Source of the DNA: Bartonella ancashensis
GTDB taxonomy: Bacteria > Pseudomonadota > Alphaproteobacteria > Rhizobiales > Rhizobiaceae
Reading direction: 5' to 3'
DNA length: 64,000 nt
Assembly: GCF_001281405.1 (NCBI RefSeq)
Contig: NZ_CP010401.1
Span: 768,001-832,000, forward strand
The number at the start of each line of letters is the position of its first letter. The first letter of the stretch is position 1. The notes under the pieces were generated by a model. That model ran no database searches and was not told where the DNA came from. It saw only the letters and a program-made list of their open reading frames with translations. Position numbers and translations under genes: made by a program. Below are positions 26,945-37,492 of this stretch, in pieces.

Positions 26945-27297
26945 TCCTTAAGTCTTTGATGATATATGTATTAGTTGTTGAAGAATTTGTAATATAGGTA
27001 GGGAATATCATTATTTTTTACTAAAAATTTGGGATAAAATTGTAATTATAGTTTAGAATTGCAATTTAATGAGAGTGGCGTTGAATTTTCACGTAACATC
27101 ATAAAAATGATAATATGAAGAATAGTCCATCATGCTATGATTAATTACAAGAGATGACAATCAGTCTAGTAGAAAAATTATAGTTTTTTAACAGTAAGAT
27201 GCTTAATCACATAATTAAGAAATGATTTTAGAGTAGCTATTCGAACGTCAATTATGGAAAAAACTAAGAAATTCAATAAAGAAATGTATCTATTTTC
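26945..27297. other. AT-rich intergenic region between cca and trmL
   Basis: About 350 bases with many stops in every frame separate these convergent genes. I see no gene, terminator or repeat that stands out. Confidence 0.5.
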
Positions 27298-27777
27298 TCA
27301 TAAAATTTTTTCTACGGTATTGTAATGACCAATTTGACGTAGAGCTTCACCTGTTGATATGGCCACACTCATTGCAAGATTTAAAGAGCGTGCATGTTGC
27401 CGCATAGGGATTTTTAATATGTAATCAACAGATTCAGAAACATAAGCTGGAACTCCTGCTGATTCACGACCAAAGAGCAAAACATCATTTTTTTGATAAA
27501 TTATGTCCGTGTAGTGCGTCGTTGCATGTGTGCTAAAAAGCAAGAGACGATGGTTAGAGTTTTTCATAGCTGTTATAAAATCTTGCCAATCAGTATGGCG
27601 TTGTAAGGAGGCACGTTCAAGATAATCCATGCCAGCTCTTTTTAGGTTGCGATCTGATAGATCAAAACCTGCAGGTTCGATAATATGGACATGCACACCG
27701 AAGCATGCTCCAAGCCGCAAAATCGTTCCTGTGTTTCCAGCAATGTCTGGTTGAAAAAGAGCGATTTGTAGCATCAT
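27298..27777 (-). CDS. trmL: tRNA (cytidine/uridine-34 2'-O)-methyltransferase TrmL
   Basis: The 159-residue minimal SPOUT enzyme methylates the ribose of the wobble base in certain leucine tRNAs. All three SpoU motifs are intact: QPDIAGNTGTILRLGACFG (residues 9-27, with the asparagine), LLFGRESAGVP, and IPMRQHARSLNLAMSVAI. The complete motifs are a useful contrast with the degraded relative at 14.1-14.9 kb. The start has two adjacent ATG codons. It is probably transcribed alone, about 150 bases before the end of ychF. Confidence 0.95.
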   Translation of the reverse strand: MMLQIALFQPDIAGNTGTILRLGACFGVHVHIIEPAGFDLSDRNLKRAGMDYLERASLQRHTDWQDFITAMKNSNHRLLLFSTHATTHYTDIIYQKNDVLLFGRESAGVPAYVSESVDYILKIPMRQHARSLNLAMSVAISTGEALRQIGHYNTVEKIL

Positions 27778-27928
27778 ACTTCACTCGTTGTGTTGCATCT
27801 TTTGTTTATTTGCGAAAAAACTCCATACCCAAACCTAAAACAAAGTAAAGAAGATTGGTTAATATCGTCTCATTGCTAAGGAGACTAGCATTTTCTTTAA
27901 ATTTTTAAAGGGGCTATGAAATTAAAAA

Positions 27929-29032
27929 TTAGGTATTATGCTTAAACAGTATGATGTCGCCATCTTGTACGACATACTCTTTCCCTTCGTCACGAGCTTT
28001 GCCCGCTTCTTTTGCTCCGTTTTCCCCTCCCAAAGCCACATAATCTTCATAACTAATTGTCTGAGCGCGAATAAATCCACGCTCAAAATCTGAGTGAATG
28101 ACTCTTGCAGCTTGGGGTGCTTTGGTTCCACGAACAATAGTCCACGCTCGTGTTTCCTTTGGTCCACACGTAAAATAAGTTATCAAGTCAAGCAAACTAT
28201 AGCCAGTGCGAATAAGCTTATTCAAACCTGGTTCAGATAATTTTATCGCGCTCAAATATTCCATTGCCTCATCATCAGGAAGCTGAGAAATTTCAGATTC
28301 AATGGCAGCAGAAATGATGATGCTATGTGCATTTTGTTCTGTTGCCATTTTTTCAACAGCTTTAGTTGCAGCATTACCTTCAGCTGCGTCATCTTCATTT
28401 ACGTTGCAGATATAAAGCACAGGTTTTGCAGTTAAAAGATTTAGATTATTAAGGATGCGTCGTTCGTCGGCAGTAAGATTTTTAAGCAATAATCGGACGG
28501 GATTTCCTTTTTGCAATAATTCTAGTGCTGTTTCCATAACAGGCAATACTATAAGAGCTTCCTTGTCTTTTATTGCAGCGCTTTTTCGGATTTGTATGAT
28601 TCGTCGTTCGAGGCTTTCAAGATCTGAGAGCATGAGTTCTGTTTCAACAATTGTTGCGTCAAAAACAGGATCAATTCTTCCCTCTACATGAGTAATATTT
28701 TCATCATTGAAGCACCGAAGTACGTGAATAATAGCATCAACTTCACGAATATTAGCCAAAAACTTATTGCCCAGGCCTTCACCCTTTGAAGCACCACGAA
28801 CGAGTCCTGCAATGTCAACAAAACTGATGCGTGTAGGAATGATCTCTTTTGAGCCAGCAATGGAAGCAATGATTTTCATCCGTGAATCTGGAACAGCAAC
28901 TTCACCGGTATTTGGCTCAATTGTGCAAAACGGATAATTGGCAGCTTGCGCTGCGGCTGTTTTTGTTAATGCATTAAAAAGAGTTGATTTGCCAACATTA
29001 GGCAGTCCGACAATGCCGCATTTAAAACCCAT
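27929..29032 (-). CDS. ychF: Obg-like ATPase YchF
   Basis: The 367-residue TRAFAC-class P-loop protein has G1 [12 protein letters not shown] (residues 8-19), the G3 region [16 protein letters not shown], and NVNEDD in place of the usual NKxD of G4. The last change is the reason YchF prefers ATP to GTP. A coiled coil and the C-terminal TGS domain ([12 protein letters not shown]) complete it. YchF binds ribosomes and affects stress and iron responses. The length is that of the family (about 365 residues), so it is intact. Confidence 0.96.
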   Translation of the reverse strand: MGFKCGIVGLPNVGKSTLFNALTKTAAAQAANYPFCTIEPNTGEVAVPDSRMKIIASIAGSKEIIPTRISFVDIAGLVRGASKGEGLGNKFLANIREVDAIIHVLRCFNDENITHVEGRIDPVFDATIVETELMLSDLESLERRIIQIRKSAAIKDKEALIVLPVMETALELLQKGNPVRLLLKNLTADERRILNNLNLLTAKPVLYICNVNEDDAAEGNAATKAVEKMATEQNAHSIIISAAIESEISQLPDDEAMEYLSAIKLSEPGLNKLIRTGYSLLDLITYFTCGPKETRAWTIVRGTKAPQAARVIHSDFERGFIRAQTISYEDYVALGGENGAKEAGKARDEGKEYVVQDGDIILFKHNT

Positions 29033-29295
29033 AGGCGCTCTCTATATTGGTTTTTTTATTCATTAACATAATGTTTCTTTTCTATAACATGTTCTAAAAG
29101 GAGTTCTACCCTTTAATTCGTGTCTATTATGTAAAAAATATGTTAAATAGTCTATTGGGTATTCAGTTATTAGTTGTTTAATAACCCTTTTGTTGTTTGT
29201 GCTAATAGAAGGGTACTAAATGCCACACTTGTTTTTATTTAGAACTGTAATGATTAATAATCATGACAATAGGAAATGATTAAGGAAATATGTAA

Positions 29296-29994
29296 TTGTT
29301 GTCTCGTCGCACTTTTTTGATTGCAGCTCCGTTAACGTTGGTTGGTTGTTTCGTTCGTCGACCAGAGAGGTTGCCTGTTTCTTCCCAACAATTTTGGAGT
29401 ATTCCAGAGGAAGTGCAGGCCTTGTACGGGCCTGTAACTGATGAACCTTATTTTTTGCCTGCAATTGATCTTTCAACCATTGAGCCAAAGTTTTGGCGTC
29501 AGCAGGTAGATTATGATGCAGCTTATCCGCCTGGTACACTGGTTATAGATACTCAGGCATGTTTTCTTTTTCTTGTTGGTGAAAATGGTAAAGCCATGCG
29601 TTATGGTATTGGTGTTGGTAGAGAAGGTTTAGCTTTTCAAGGCACTGGAGTTATACAATATAAGCGGCGATGGCCGTCTTGGGCTCCAACTGCAGCAATG
29701 ATGGATCGTGAACCAGAACGTTATGGACATTTAGGGAAAGGTATGCCACAAGGACCAGATAATCCACTTGGTGCGAGAGCCTTATATCTTTTTAAAGATG
29801 GGCGGGATACATTGTTCCGTATTCATGGTTCGCATGAATCATGGTCAATTGGTCGAGCTATGTCGAGTGGATGTATTCGTTTATTAAATCAGGATATCAT
29901 TGATCTTTATGATCGTGTTCCTGAAGGTTCGCATGTAGTGGTTCTGGAGAATGATAAGAGTTCTTTAAGGGACTACTCGGTTGGGCTTTTTTAA
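29296..29994 (+). CDS. L,D-transpeptidase (YkuD domain), lipoprotein-type N-terminus
   Basis: The 232-residue protein starts with SRRTFLIAAPLTLVGC. The Arg pair may be a Tat signal and LVGC is a lipobox, so it is probably a periplasmic lipoprotein. The YkuD domain covers about residues 75-215, with catalytic block RIHGSHESWSIGRAMSSGCI (HxG then SxGCxR). Such enzymes make 3-3 peptidoglycan cross-links or attach outer-membrane proteins to peptidoglycan in Rhizobiales. No ATG is available at the 5' end. TTG 29296 (or the next TTG, 29299) is used, with AAGGAA at 29282-29287. It lies alone between ychF and pth. Confidence 0.9.
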   Translation: MLSRRTFLIAAPLTLVGCFVRRPERLPVSSQQFWSIPEEVQALYGPVTDEPYFLPAIDLSTIEPKFWRQQVDYDAAYPPGTLVIDTQACFLFLVGENGKAMRYGIGVGREGLAFQGTGVIQYKRRWPSWAPTAAMMDREPERYGHLGKGMPQGPDNPLGARALYLFKDGRDTLFRIHGSHESWSIGRAMSSGCIRLLNQDIIDLYDRVPEGSHVVVLENDKSSLRDYSVGLF

Positions 29995-30161
29995 TCTTAT
30001 TGAAATTCACGAATTTTAGAAAGGCGTTTTAGCCAGCTTAATATTTTTCTGTTTTTATTAGTGTATTTCAGCTTTTTTAGCTAATAATTAGGATTTATCT
30101 AACAGCAAGGGACATATATTTTATGAACTAAAATTTTACAGTACTCTGCTTTTAAAGCAGA

Positions 30162-30755
30162 TCATGCTTTGTTGTTTTTTCTCATTGCTAATACAATTTC
30201 ATTCATAAAGCGACTATCATTTCCCTTTATGAGGAAGGTGATGCTGTTTGCGATTGCATCAAGCAGGGGCGATAGCCATTCTTGATCAGATTGCATAAAG
30301 TTTCCTAGAACATGCTGTTGGACTAATTCTTTAGCGTTTGGACGTCCAATTCCCAAACGCACATGCTGGTAATTGTTACCGCAATGGTTGTCTATTGACT
30401 TTATACCATTATGTCCATTACCTCCCCCACCGATTTTTGTGCGGATTGTTCCAGGTTGTAGATCTAACTCATCATAAAAAACAATTAAGTGATTGATACT
30501 GAGCTTGTAGAATCTTAAAGCTTCTCCGACGGATTGACCAGATGAATTCATAAATGTTTGAGGTTTTATTAGAAGAGTTTTTTCATCATCTATGAAGCCA
30601 TTAGATATCTCAGCTTGAAATTTCTTTGACCATGGTGGGAAGGAAAAGGATTTCTGAAGAGCATCAACAGCCATAAAACCAATATTATGGCGGTTATTTT
30701 TGTAGTGTAAACCAGGATTACCAAGACCGGCAACGATTAACATATGCGCTTTCAT
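30162..30755 (-). CDS. pth: Peptidyl-tRNA hydrolase
   Basis: The 197-residue enzyme recycles peptidyl-tRNA released from stalled ribosomes. [18 protein letters not shown] carries Asn and the catalytic His (about residues 11-28). [10 protein letters not shown] and the DELDL block with the catalytic Asp follow, then [12 protein letters not shown]. It sits 66 bases after rplY, the usual partner in proteobacteria, with a terminator-like hairpin between. A second in-frame ATG four codons in is also possible. Confidence 0.96.
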   Translation of the reverse strand: MKAHMLIVAGLGNPGLHYKNNRHNIGFMAVDALQKSFSFPPWSKKFQAEISNGFIDDEKTLLIKPQTFMNSSGQSVGEALRFYKLSINHLIVFYDELDLQPGTIRTKIGGGGNGHNGIKSIDNHCGNNYQHVRLGIGRPNAKELVQQHVLGNFMQSDQEWLSPLLDAIANSITFLIKGNDSRFMNEIVLAMRKNNKA

Positions 30756-30777
30756 TTAAGAATAGTGAATGATACAT

Positions 30778-30808
30778 TGAAAACAAAGGCGAGAATGACT
30801 TCTCGCCT
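30778..30808 (-). terminator. Hairpin between rplY and pth
   Basis: On the minus strand AGGCGAGAA pairs perfectly with TTCTCGCCT around a four-base loop (30787-30808), followed by TTTGTTTTC. It lies just after the rplY stop and should terminate or reduce readthrough into pth. Confidence 0.72.
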
Positions 30809-30820
30809 GCAAAAAGGCTA

Positions 30821-31435
30821 TTATTTTTTTGTATTTTCGCTATTTTCTTCTTCTGAAGCAGCGCTTGCACTTGTTGGTGCCGTAATTGTTGCGATGGTAA
30901 AATCCCTATCCTGAATGACGGGGGTGATCCCCGCAGGCAATTTTACTGCTGAAATATGAATAGAGTCACCGATAGAATAGTCAAAAAGATCTATATCAAT
31001 CGATTCAGGTATGGCGTTTGCCGAAACAGTGCATTCAATTTCATGACGAATAACATTTAAAATACCACCACGCTTAAGGTCCGGAGCTGTATCTTCATTT
31101 AGGAAACGCACAGGAATATTGACATGCACAATTGATTTTGCTGAAACACGCAGAAAGTCAACATGTATAGGAAAGTCTCTCACCGGATCAAGTTGGTAAT
31201 CTTTAGGCAGAACTTGGATCCGTTGTTTGTCAATTTCAATAGTAGCGACAGTGGTGCGAAACGCACCCGCATGAATTTTTTGAAAGATCTCTTTATAAGA
31301 GATCGAAATTGGTAAGGGAGGCTGTTTGTCACCATAGATGACAGCCGGAATAAGACCACTGCGACGAAGTTCACGAGAGGACCCCTTACCAACCCGTTTG
31401 CGCATCTCGGCCTTAATAATATAGCTTTTGCTCAT
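30821..31435 (-). CDS. rplY: Ribosomal protein bL25 (Ctc form)
   Basis: This is the 204-residue long form of bL25, which binds 5S rRNA. The N-terminal L25 domain (about residues 1-95) begins [20 protein letters not shown] and includes [12 protein letters not shown]. The C-terminal TL5/Ctc domain contains HVDFLRVS and [15 protein letters not shown]. The tail is Ser/Ala/Glu-rich and low in complexity. It is preceded by an unusually long 480-base leader with hairpins. The gene order prs - rplY - pth is conserved in many proteobacteria. Confidence 0.95.
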   Translation of the reverse strand: MSKSYIIKAEMRKRVGKGSSRELRRSGLIPAVIYGDKQPPLPISISYKEIFQKIHAGAFRTTVATIEIDKQRIQVLPKDYQLDPVRDFPIHVDFLRVSAKSIVHVNIPVRFLNEDTAPDLKRGGILNVIRHEIECTVSANAIPESIDIDLFDYSIGDSIHISAVKLPAGITPVIQDRDFTIATITAPTSASAASEEENSENTKK

Positions 31436-31501
31436 AATTTAAGTCCTTATTGTGTAATTGGAGATTCATTAAAAAAACCACAAGGGTCATTCCATGAACA
31501 T

Positions 31502-31565
31502 GAAGACACTTACTGTGAGACAGTGGCTGCTTCATCCTGCGTTGCCTCCAAGGGTGTCTACGCAG
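31502..31565 (-). promoter_or_regulatory. Structured leader upstream of rplY
   Basis: The 480-base gap between prs and rplY has no gene. Within it, two hairpins stand out on the minus strand. One pairs ACTGT with ACAGT around a three-base loop (31512-31524), enclosed by GAAG/CTTC (31502-31533). The other pairs CTGCGT with ACGCAG (31537-31565). A T7 run follows about 20-30 bases downstream (complement of A at 31471-31477). This could be an autoregulatory leader, an attenuator or a separate small RNA. No known motif was recognised. Confidence 0.4.
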
Positions 31566-31915
31566 AGGTCTATCCTATAATTCAAACTCTCCAGAGATGC
31601 AAGAGGCGCAGAAAAATCTCATTTTTATCGATGATCAGGAAGGATTATAGCGAGTATGGAGCAAACTTGCCATGTGGTAATTAGGCAGTGAAAATATAGG
31701 GGAAAGAGTGCATAGGAGGTATTCAAAACACGAAACGAGAAAAGGAGATCGAATGATACCGGTAAGCATCAATACTGAAAGACAGTGTGAGGACGTTTGT
31801 TTGGCATGAATTGAAAAGAATAGATTTTTCCTAAATTATTTCCGCAGACAACCCACAATTTCTCCAGCATCAATAGGTCATCGTCTTTTTCTGTTAAGAA
31901 ATTGAGGGAAAACCT

Positions 31916-32848
31916 TTAATCAAACAAACTTGAGACTGATTGTTCTGTCGCTATTCTTGAAATGGCTTCTCCAATCAGATCAGCAATTGTTAGGACGCGG
32001 ATATTGTGAGCTTGTTTAACAGCTGTTGTTGGCATAATCGAATCGGTAATTACCAATTCTTTCATTTCCGAAAGTATGATCCGTTCAATAGCTTTTCCAG
32101 AGAGGACACCATGCGTTATATAGGATGTAACACTATTTGCACCATGTTGAAGGAGAACGGTTGCTGCGTTGCATAAAGTTCCTCCTGAATCTATGATGTC
32201 ATCCAGTAAAAAACAATCCTTTCCAGCGACATTTCCAATAATATTCATAACCTCTGATTCTCCAGGGCGTTCACGGCGTTTGTCGACAATAGCGAGAAGA
32301 CTGTTTAGACGTTTTGCTAAAGCGCGTGCACGCACCACACCTCCAACATCGGGTGACACGACGATGGCATTTTCAACAGAATAGCGCGCCTTAATATCAC
32401 GGGAGATGACGGGAATAGCATAAAGGTTATCTGTTGGAATATCAAAAAAACCTTGAATTTGTCCTGCGTGAAGGTCCAATGTGAGGACTCGATGAGCACC
32501 TGCTTGGGTGATGAGGTTGGCAACAAGTTTTGCGGAGATAGGAGTGCGCGGTCCAGGCTTACGATCCTGACGAGCATATCCAAAATAAGGTATGACAGCC
32601 GTAATACGACGTGCTGAAGAGCGTCGAAGGGCATCTATCATAATGAGAAGTTCCATCAAATGGTCATTAGCTGGATAGGATGATGATTGTAAAACAAACA
32701 CATCTTTTCCACGCACATTTTCGTGTATTTCTACGAAGATTTCTTGATCAGCGAAACGTTTTACAGTCGCCTTTCCTAAAGGAATTCTTAAATAATCCGC
32801 AACGTCTTTAGCAAGGTGTGGGTTAGAGTTGCCACAAAAAAGTTTCAT
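31916..32848 (-). CDS. prs: Ribose-phosphate pyrophosphokinase
   Basis: The 310-residue enzyme makes PRPP from ribose 5-phosphate and ATP for nucleotide, His and Trp synthesis. The flexible ATP loop [20 protein letters not shown] lies at about residues 94-113, the metal-binding [11 protein letters not shown] near 129, and the PRPP-binding [13 protein letters not shown] near 215. It is full-length. The 470-base region upstream has a 16-bp perfect palindrome but no gene. Confidence 0.97.
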   Translation of the reverse strand: MKLFCGNSNPHLAKDVADYLRIPLGKATVKRFADQEIFVEIHENVRGKDVFVLQSSSYPANDHLMELLIMIDALRRSSARRITAVIPYFGYARQDRKPGPRTPISAKLVANLITQAGAHRVLTLDLHAGQIQGFFDIPTDNLYAIPVISRDIKARYSVENAIVVSPDVGGVVRARALAKRLNSLLAIVDKRRERPGESEVMNIIGNVAGKDCFLLDDIIDSGGTLCNAATVLLQHGANSVTSYITHGVLSGKAIERIILSEMKELVITDSIMPTTAVKQAHNIRVLTIADLIGEAISRIATEQSVSSLFD

Positions 32849-33316
32849 GATAATGTGCCTCGGGATAACTAAAATAAGATCTCACCTGATTTTTAGCTGT
32901 TTATAATAAGATTGCAATAGGGTATGAGGAAACGAATTATAACACTACCAGTTGTGAATGGAGGTAGTTTTTTTAAAAATATTCATTTTTTTGAATTAGT
33001 GAATTGTAGATAAAATTTTATTGAAGATATCTCAGTTAATAGGCTTTCTGTCATTAGATTTTATTAAAGGGTATTTTGTTGAAATTAATCAATATTGCGT
33101 GAATATTCACGCTTATTCTCTAATTAGAAGTTCGAATTTATCAGTAATTGAAATAATGCAGTATTTTTTATAAGCTATCATGTTTATAATTTTCAAACAT
33201 GGTATTTAGGTGAGAGAGGTCCTAATTCCGGGACTAAAGAGTTTCAATATGAAGGGGTTATTTGATCTGATTTATTAGAGGATGGCTTTTGCATTTTTTA
33301 TAAGGCTAAATGTTAC
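32849..33316. other. Intergenic region with a 16-bp perfect palindrome
   Basis: This gap separates prs from the end of pgeF, both on the minus strand. It holds GCGTGAATATTCACGC at 33097-33112, which is perfectly self-complementary and about 250 bases upstream of prs. I see no open frame with coding character. Confidence 0.6.
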
Positions 33317-34102
33317 TTATGGTTGAAGCATGATAGCAGATATTTGCCGTCCATAATCAGCTTCATTACGATGTATCGCACGGCGATAAGAAAAGAAATT
33401 TTGTTCGTTTTTGTAAGTGCATAACTGTAGACAGGAAGCTTTAATGCCTTCCTGGGTTAATTGGTCTATGATGAATGACCATAAATTAAAGCGAAAATGG
33501 TTTTTCTTATCTATTTGAGAGAAGTAGCTTTGAAATTGGCTTTTACAATTAACAAATTGGTCGTAGAATTCACCTGTTACTTCGTAGTGGCATGGTCCGA
33601 TACAAGGCCCAAGGGCTGCTATTATTGATGAGCGTTTGGCTCCTTGTTCCTCCATTACAGAAATAGTGTTTTCCAGAATACCATTTAGGCTGCCTCGCCA
33701 ACCAGCATGTGCAGCACCAATAACACCCGCTTGAGAATCAGCAAAAAGAACAGGTCCACAGTCAGCTGTGAGAATGCCGATGGCTAAGCCTTTTGTTGTT
33801 GTAACAAGAGAATCAGCGTTTGGAGGTTCATTGACGAAGGCGCGATCAATGACAACAACTTTACAGGAGTGTACTTGATTGGTGGTGATAAGATTTCTAG
33901 TATCAATGTCGAAATAACGTGCAATAGAGGTTCTGTTTTGCATGACATGTTCAGGATCATCATTTGAACTGTGACCGACATTAAGGCTACTGTAAAGGTT
34001 TTTTGAAATACCTCCCTGACGTGTAAAAAATCCGTGTTTCACTCCATGTGTTTTTAAAGAAACAAGATTGTTTGCAAGAATAGGCTTGAGGGTGGGGTTC
34101 AT
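33317..34102 (-). CDS. pgeF: Peptidoglycan editing factor PgeF (YfiH/laccase-domain family)
   Basis: The 261-residue protein belongs to the multicopper-oxidase-like DUF152 family. These are now viewed as cytoplasmic enzymes that correct mis-incorporated residues in peptidoglycan precursors or act on purine nucleosides. Zinc-ligand blocks are visible: VGHSSND near residue 43, GILTADCGPVLFAD near 110, GAAHAGWRGSL near 130. It is the third gene of lgt - midA - pgeF, about 70 bases after midA, a common order in alphaproteobacteria. Confidence 0.92.
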   Translation of the reverse strand: MNPTLKPILANNLVSLKTHGVKHGFFTRQGGISKNLYSSLNVGHSSNDDPEHVMQNRTSIARYFDIDTRNLITTNQVHSCKVVVIDRAFVNEPPNADSLVTTTKGLAIGILTADCGPVLFADSQAGVIGAAHAGWRGSLNGILENTISVMEEQGAKRSSIIAALGPCIGPCHYEVTGEFYDQFVNCKSQFQSYFSQIDKKNHFRFNLWSFIIDQLTQEGIKASCLQLCTYKNEQNFFSYRRAIHRNEADYGRQISAIMLQP

Positions 34103-34170
34103 ATGAAATTCCGTTATTATTTAGGTAGAAATGATGTACAAGGTGATGGTACACGTGCTGATCCATTTTA

Positions 34171-35268
34171 TTATTGATGGTAATCTAAAAATGAGAATAG
34201 CGGTATATTTTTGTCACTTACGCATAAAACTTTAAAAAGTCTGCCCATCTGATCTGGACTTGTTAAACGTTCAATGTCTTGCTGGATTTTATTTTGGATT
34301 CTAATATCCTTGTTGTAACTAAGTTTCTTTGCGCGCTCAAGAATGCCCATTTTTAAAAGAAAGTCTCTTTGTTCTAAGACCATCGAAAAACAACCTTGTT
34401 GAGAAGCAATTTTTTTTAAAAAGAAAAAATCAACATGTGATGTCAAATCATGCTTACCGGGCGCGGAAAAAACATCACTAAATTTGTGTTTTGAGATTGC
34501 TTGTAGCGTATCTCCAAATGCACGTTCTGCGGAGCCATAATCAATGAGTAAGGCAGAACCACCAGCTTTCATTAGGTGATTACTTATCTGTTTCATTAAT
34601 TTATTTCGTGCAGGAGAATATTCCCAAATATTTCCGTCTGGTATTTTAGGGGAGTCCATTAAGAAATTGGAAGGAGAAATACTGCGCGCACTAATAGTAA
34701 AGGTAAAATTACCATTGGTATCAAGTGCAATGTGGCGCTCCCTCCATTCTCCATTAATCTTGATATATTGGTGGATAGGAAGTGCATCGAAAAGTTCATT
34801 AGCAATAAGAATTAGAGGATCTAGAGGTATCTGCTCAAAATTTTTAACATTATAGATTTGTTTTTGGTGAGGACCAAGAAGCTTTTTTTGTTCTTGAGCA
34901 AGGTGTTGGCTTATTTCGACAAGAAAAATTTTAGCAGCATTGAATGCTGTTACGCAGATTTTACGCATGGTACGTAAAACATCATTCATCAAGGTTCCGC
35001 GTCCTGGACCGATTTCAGCTAAAATAAAGGGTTGTGGACACCCTTGTTCTTTCCAATTTGCTACGACCCAAATACCAATCATTTCTCCAAATAGCTGGCT
35101 TATTTCTGGTGCAGTGATAAAATCACCATTATGACCAAAGGGTATTTGCGTTTGGTAATAACCAAATTGCGGATCTGTGAGGGCAAGAGTCATGTAATCA
35201 TTAACGGTTATCGGACCATTGACAGCAATGATTTTTTGGATTTTTTGCTTTAAGGACGTCATTATCAC
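34171..35268 (-). CDS. MidA/NDUFAF7-family SAM-dependent methyltransferase (DUF185)
   Basis: The 365-residue protein has the family start [21 protein letters not shown], the [18 protein letters not shown] block (about residues 46-63) and the SAM-binding [17 protein letters not shown] (about 83-99). Its mitochondrial relative NDUFAF7 dimethylates an arginine of the complex I 49-kDa subunit; a similar respiratory target is plausible here. It overlaps lgt by four bases (ATGA type), so translation is coupled. The frame is intact. Confidence 0.9.
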   Translation of the reverse strand: MIMTSLKQKIQKIIAVNGPITVNDYMTLALTDPQFGYYQTQIPFGHNGDFITAPEISQLFGEMIGIWVVANWKEQGCPQPFILAEIGPGRGTLMNDVLRTMRKICVTAFNAAKIFLVEISQHLAQEQKKLLGPHQKQIYNVKNFEQIPLDPLILIANELFDALPIHQYIKINGEWRERHIALDTNGNFTFTISARSISPSNFLMDSPKIPDGNIWEYSPARNKLMKQISNHLMKAGGSALLIDYGSAERAFGDTLQAISKHKFSDVFSAPGKHDLTSHVDFFFLKKIASQQGCFSMVLEQRDFLLKMGILERAKKLSYNKDIRIQNKIQQDIERLTSPDQMGRLFKVLCVSDKNIPLFSFLDYHQ

Positions 35269-36122
35269 CTTACAAGATGGTTTCTAGTGGCTTGAAGCAG
35301 TATATAAGAACCAAAAAGGATCATAGGAAAGGATAAAACCATGCCATAAGTTAGTCCCGTAGCATGAAAGAGTGTAGAAAACCACGCAGGATCTTCTTGT
35401 GGGGCACGAAAAGCCTCTGTAACAGTCCGTGCTAGTCCATAACCTACCAAAAATGTTCCCGCGACGATACCGGAATATTTTAATGCCTTGAAAAGAAAAA
35501 TAATAAGGTAAAGTACGATAAAAAGAAAAAATCCCTCTATTAATGCTTCATAAAGTTGACTTGGATGACGTGGTAAATATTGAGGGTCTCGAGAAAAGCA
35601 TACAGCCCAAGAGACTGTAGTAACATTTCCCCATAACTCCTGATTAATAAAGTTACATATACGTACAATGCCTATGCCAACAGGAACGCCTGCAGCAGTT
35701 ATATCAAACATTGTCCAGAGATTGATGCTATTTTTACGAGCAAATAAAAACATTGCAATGATAGTTCCAACTAAGCCACCATGGAAGGACATTCCTCCAT
35801 CCCACACCGCAATAATGGCACTTGGATGTTCAAAATAATATGCAAAATCCCATATTAAGACTTGTCCTAAACGGCCTCCAATAATCACACCAAGAGTTGC
35901 CCACACAATGAAATCACTTATTTTATTTCGATCTGTGGGAGGGGTGCATGCATTCCACAAAAAACTTTTATCCAGTAGTTTTTGTGCATACCACCAGGCA
36001 AAGAGAATTCCGATGACGTAACCAAGTCCATACCAATGTAGTGCTATAGGACCCAAACGAATAATGACAGGGTCAAGAAAAGCAGGAAAATCAATAGAAG
36101 GACAAAGAAGGAAATCATTCAT
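35265..36122 (-). CDS. lgt: Prolipoprotein diacylglyceryl transferase
   Basis: The 285-residue inner-membrane enzyme moves diacylglyceryl from phosphatidylglycerol to the lipobox cysteine of prolipoproteins. It has about seven membrane helices, the early [20 protein letters not shown] block with the essential His/Tyr region, [15 protein letters not shown], the Lgt signature [16 protein letters not shown] and the [12 protein letters not shown] segment. It is the first gene of the lgt - midA - pgeF operon. Substrates in this window include the L,D-transpeptidase with its lipobox. Confidence 0.96.
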   Translation of the reverse strand: MNDFLLCPSIDFPAFLDPVIIRLGPIALHWYGLGYVIGILFAWWYAQKLLDKSFLWNACTPPTDRNKISDFIVWATLGVIIGGRLGQVLIWDFAYYFEHPSAIIAVWDGGMSFHGGLVGTIIAMFLFARKNSINLWTMFDITAAGVPVGIGIVRICNFINQELWGNVTTVSWAVCFSRDPQYLPRHPSQLYEALIEGFFLFIVLYLIIFLFKALKYSGIVAGTFLVGYGLARTVTEAFRAPQEDPAWFSTLFHATGLTYGMVLSFPMILFGSYILLQATRNHLVR

Positions 36123-36311
36123 GAAAGAAAACTCTATATTTTTCGTAATATAGCCTTAAAGTATGGCAGGTGTGCATAAAATGGTCAAGCTAGGTGTGAA
36201 GTGTGTGTTTTTGAATGACGGTATAGGTTAAAATATATAATACTCACATGTTTAAAAGTGCGCTATGAAGATGACATTAAAAATTGGTAATTTAAGTTAG
36301 GGAAAAGTTTT

Positions 36312-36608
36312 ATGCGTAATGGATCAAATCGTGTTCTTGATGAATTGGCCAAATTAATGACGGATGCAGCGGGTGTTGTACAAGATGTGCGGTGTGAAGC
36401 GGAAACAATTTTTCATACTCAGGTTGAAAAAATTATTAATAAACTTGATCTCGTTTCACGCGAAGAGTTTGAAGTTGTGAAGGAAATGGTGTCGAAGCTG
36501 TATGCAGAAAATGCAGATTTAAAAAATAGTCTTAATAATCTAGAAAAACAGAGTTACAAGAGACCTAAAGCGGCTTCAACAAAATCACGATCTTCTCAGA
36601 AAAAATAA
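36312..36608 (+). CDS. ubiK: UbiK-family ubiquinone biosynthesis accessory factor
   Basis: This is a 98-residue protein of the BMFP/DUF526 family: an N-terminal amphipathic helix (VLDELAKLMTDAAGVVQDVR), a C-terminal coiled coil (REEFEVVKEMVSKLYAENAD) and a basic Ser/Lys-rich tail. UbiK works with UbiJ in the soluble complex that carries ubiquinone precursors. It lies divergent from lgt and before a YbjN-family gene, an order conserved in Rhizobiales. Confidence 0.83.
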   Translation: MRNGSNRVLDELAKLMTDAAGVVQDVRCEAETIFHTQVEKIINKLDLVSREEFEVVKEMVSKLYAENADLKNSLNNLEKQSYKRPKAASTKSRSSQKK

Positions 36609-36940
36609 TCCCCAATTTTTCAGCATTAGGTATGAATCTGAAAAATGCTTAATCTTGAGTCTGTTAGGAGAGGTCACTGATTTTTTTGGTAAAAAATCGT
36701 CTTTATTTTTGCTTGGGGGGCTGGTGCTGTGAGATTGTATCAATACACTGAAGAAGCTTGGCGATTCGTTTTATCGTTATCAAGCCTGTTTGTTGTGGAA
36801 GGCATGGTTAGTTTTGTTTCCAGGTGTTGTGTTTAGTGTGCGTTTGTTTGGTGTAGGCGTTGTGGTTTTATGGTAAATGTTACTACACCGGTAGTTGTTA
36901 CGTTCTGTATTGATAATATTGTCACTATTTTTGAGGGTTA
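36609..36940. other. Intergenic region between ubiK and the YbjN-family gene
   Basis: This gap of 332 bases is less AT-rich than most gaps here. I found no reading frame or strong hairpin in it. Confidence 0.4.
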
Positions 36941-37444
36941 ATGATGAGGCTATCTTTTAGCGCTGCGGAGAGGAATGAGCATCCGGTCGATTTTATTGAG
37001 CAGATTGCTTACAGGCATGATTGGTCTTTTGAGAGACACGCACAAGATGAGATTAATGTATGTGTAGAAGGAGAACGGGCCAATTATCGTCTTGCTTTTT
37101 CATGGATGGAGGAGCAGGAAGCTCTTCATTTAGCTTGTGCATTTGATTTTTCTGCCGAGAATGCTCGAATAGCGGAAATGCAGAGGTTATTGTTGGCAAT
37201 CAATGAAAAGTTGCTGTTAGGGCATTTTGATTATTGGCAAGAGAATAATCTGGTTATTTATCGTCAAGGGCTGTTGCTTGCTGGTGGAGTGCATCCATCT
37301 CATATTCAAGTGGAAGCACTGCTAATACATGCACTGAAAATTTGTGAAAGTCATTATGCCGCATTTCAAATGGTTGCATGGGGAGGTACAAATGCCTGCG
37401 ACGCATTACAGTATGCTTTATTTGAGACTGTAGGTAACGCGTAA
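36941..37444 (+). CDS. YbjN-domain protein
   Basis: The 167-residue protein matches the alphaproteobacterial YbjN group: VDFIEQIAYRHDWSFERH at the start, an EGERANYRLAFSWMEEQEAL strand region, and LLLGHFDYW. YbjN resembles type III secretion chaperone folds and affects stress responses in enterobacteria; its role here is unknown. Related genomes usually have proC (pyrroline-5-carboxylate reductase) next; here a two-component kinase on the other strand follows instead, so proC is absent from this position. Two adjacent ATGs offer the start. Confidence 0.8.
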   Translation: MMRLSFSAAERNEHPVDFIEQIAYRHDWSFERHAQDEINVCVEGERANYRLAFSWMEEQEALHLACAFDFSAENARIAEMQRLLLAINEKLLLGHFDYWQENNLVIYRQGLLLAGGVHPSHIQVEALLIHALKICESHYAAFQMVAWGGTNACDALQYALFETVGNA

Positions 37445-37492
37445 GGCACAAAATATGCTTTTGTCATTATTTTTGTAAAAAGATTTTGTTAT

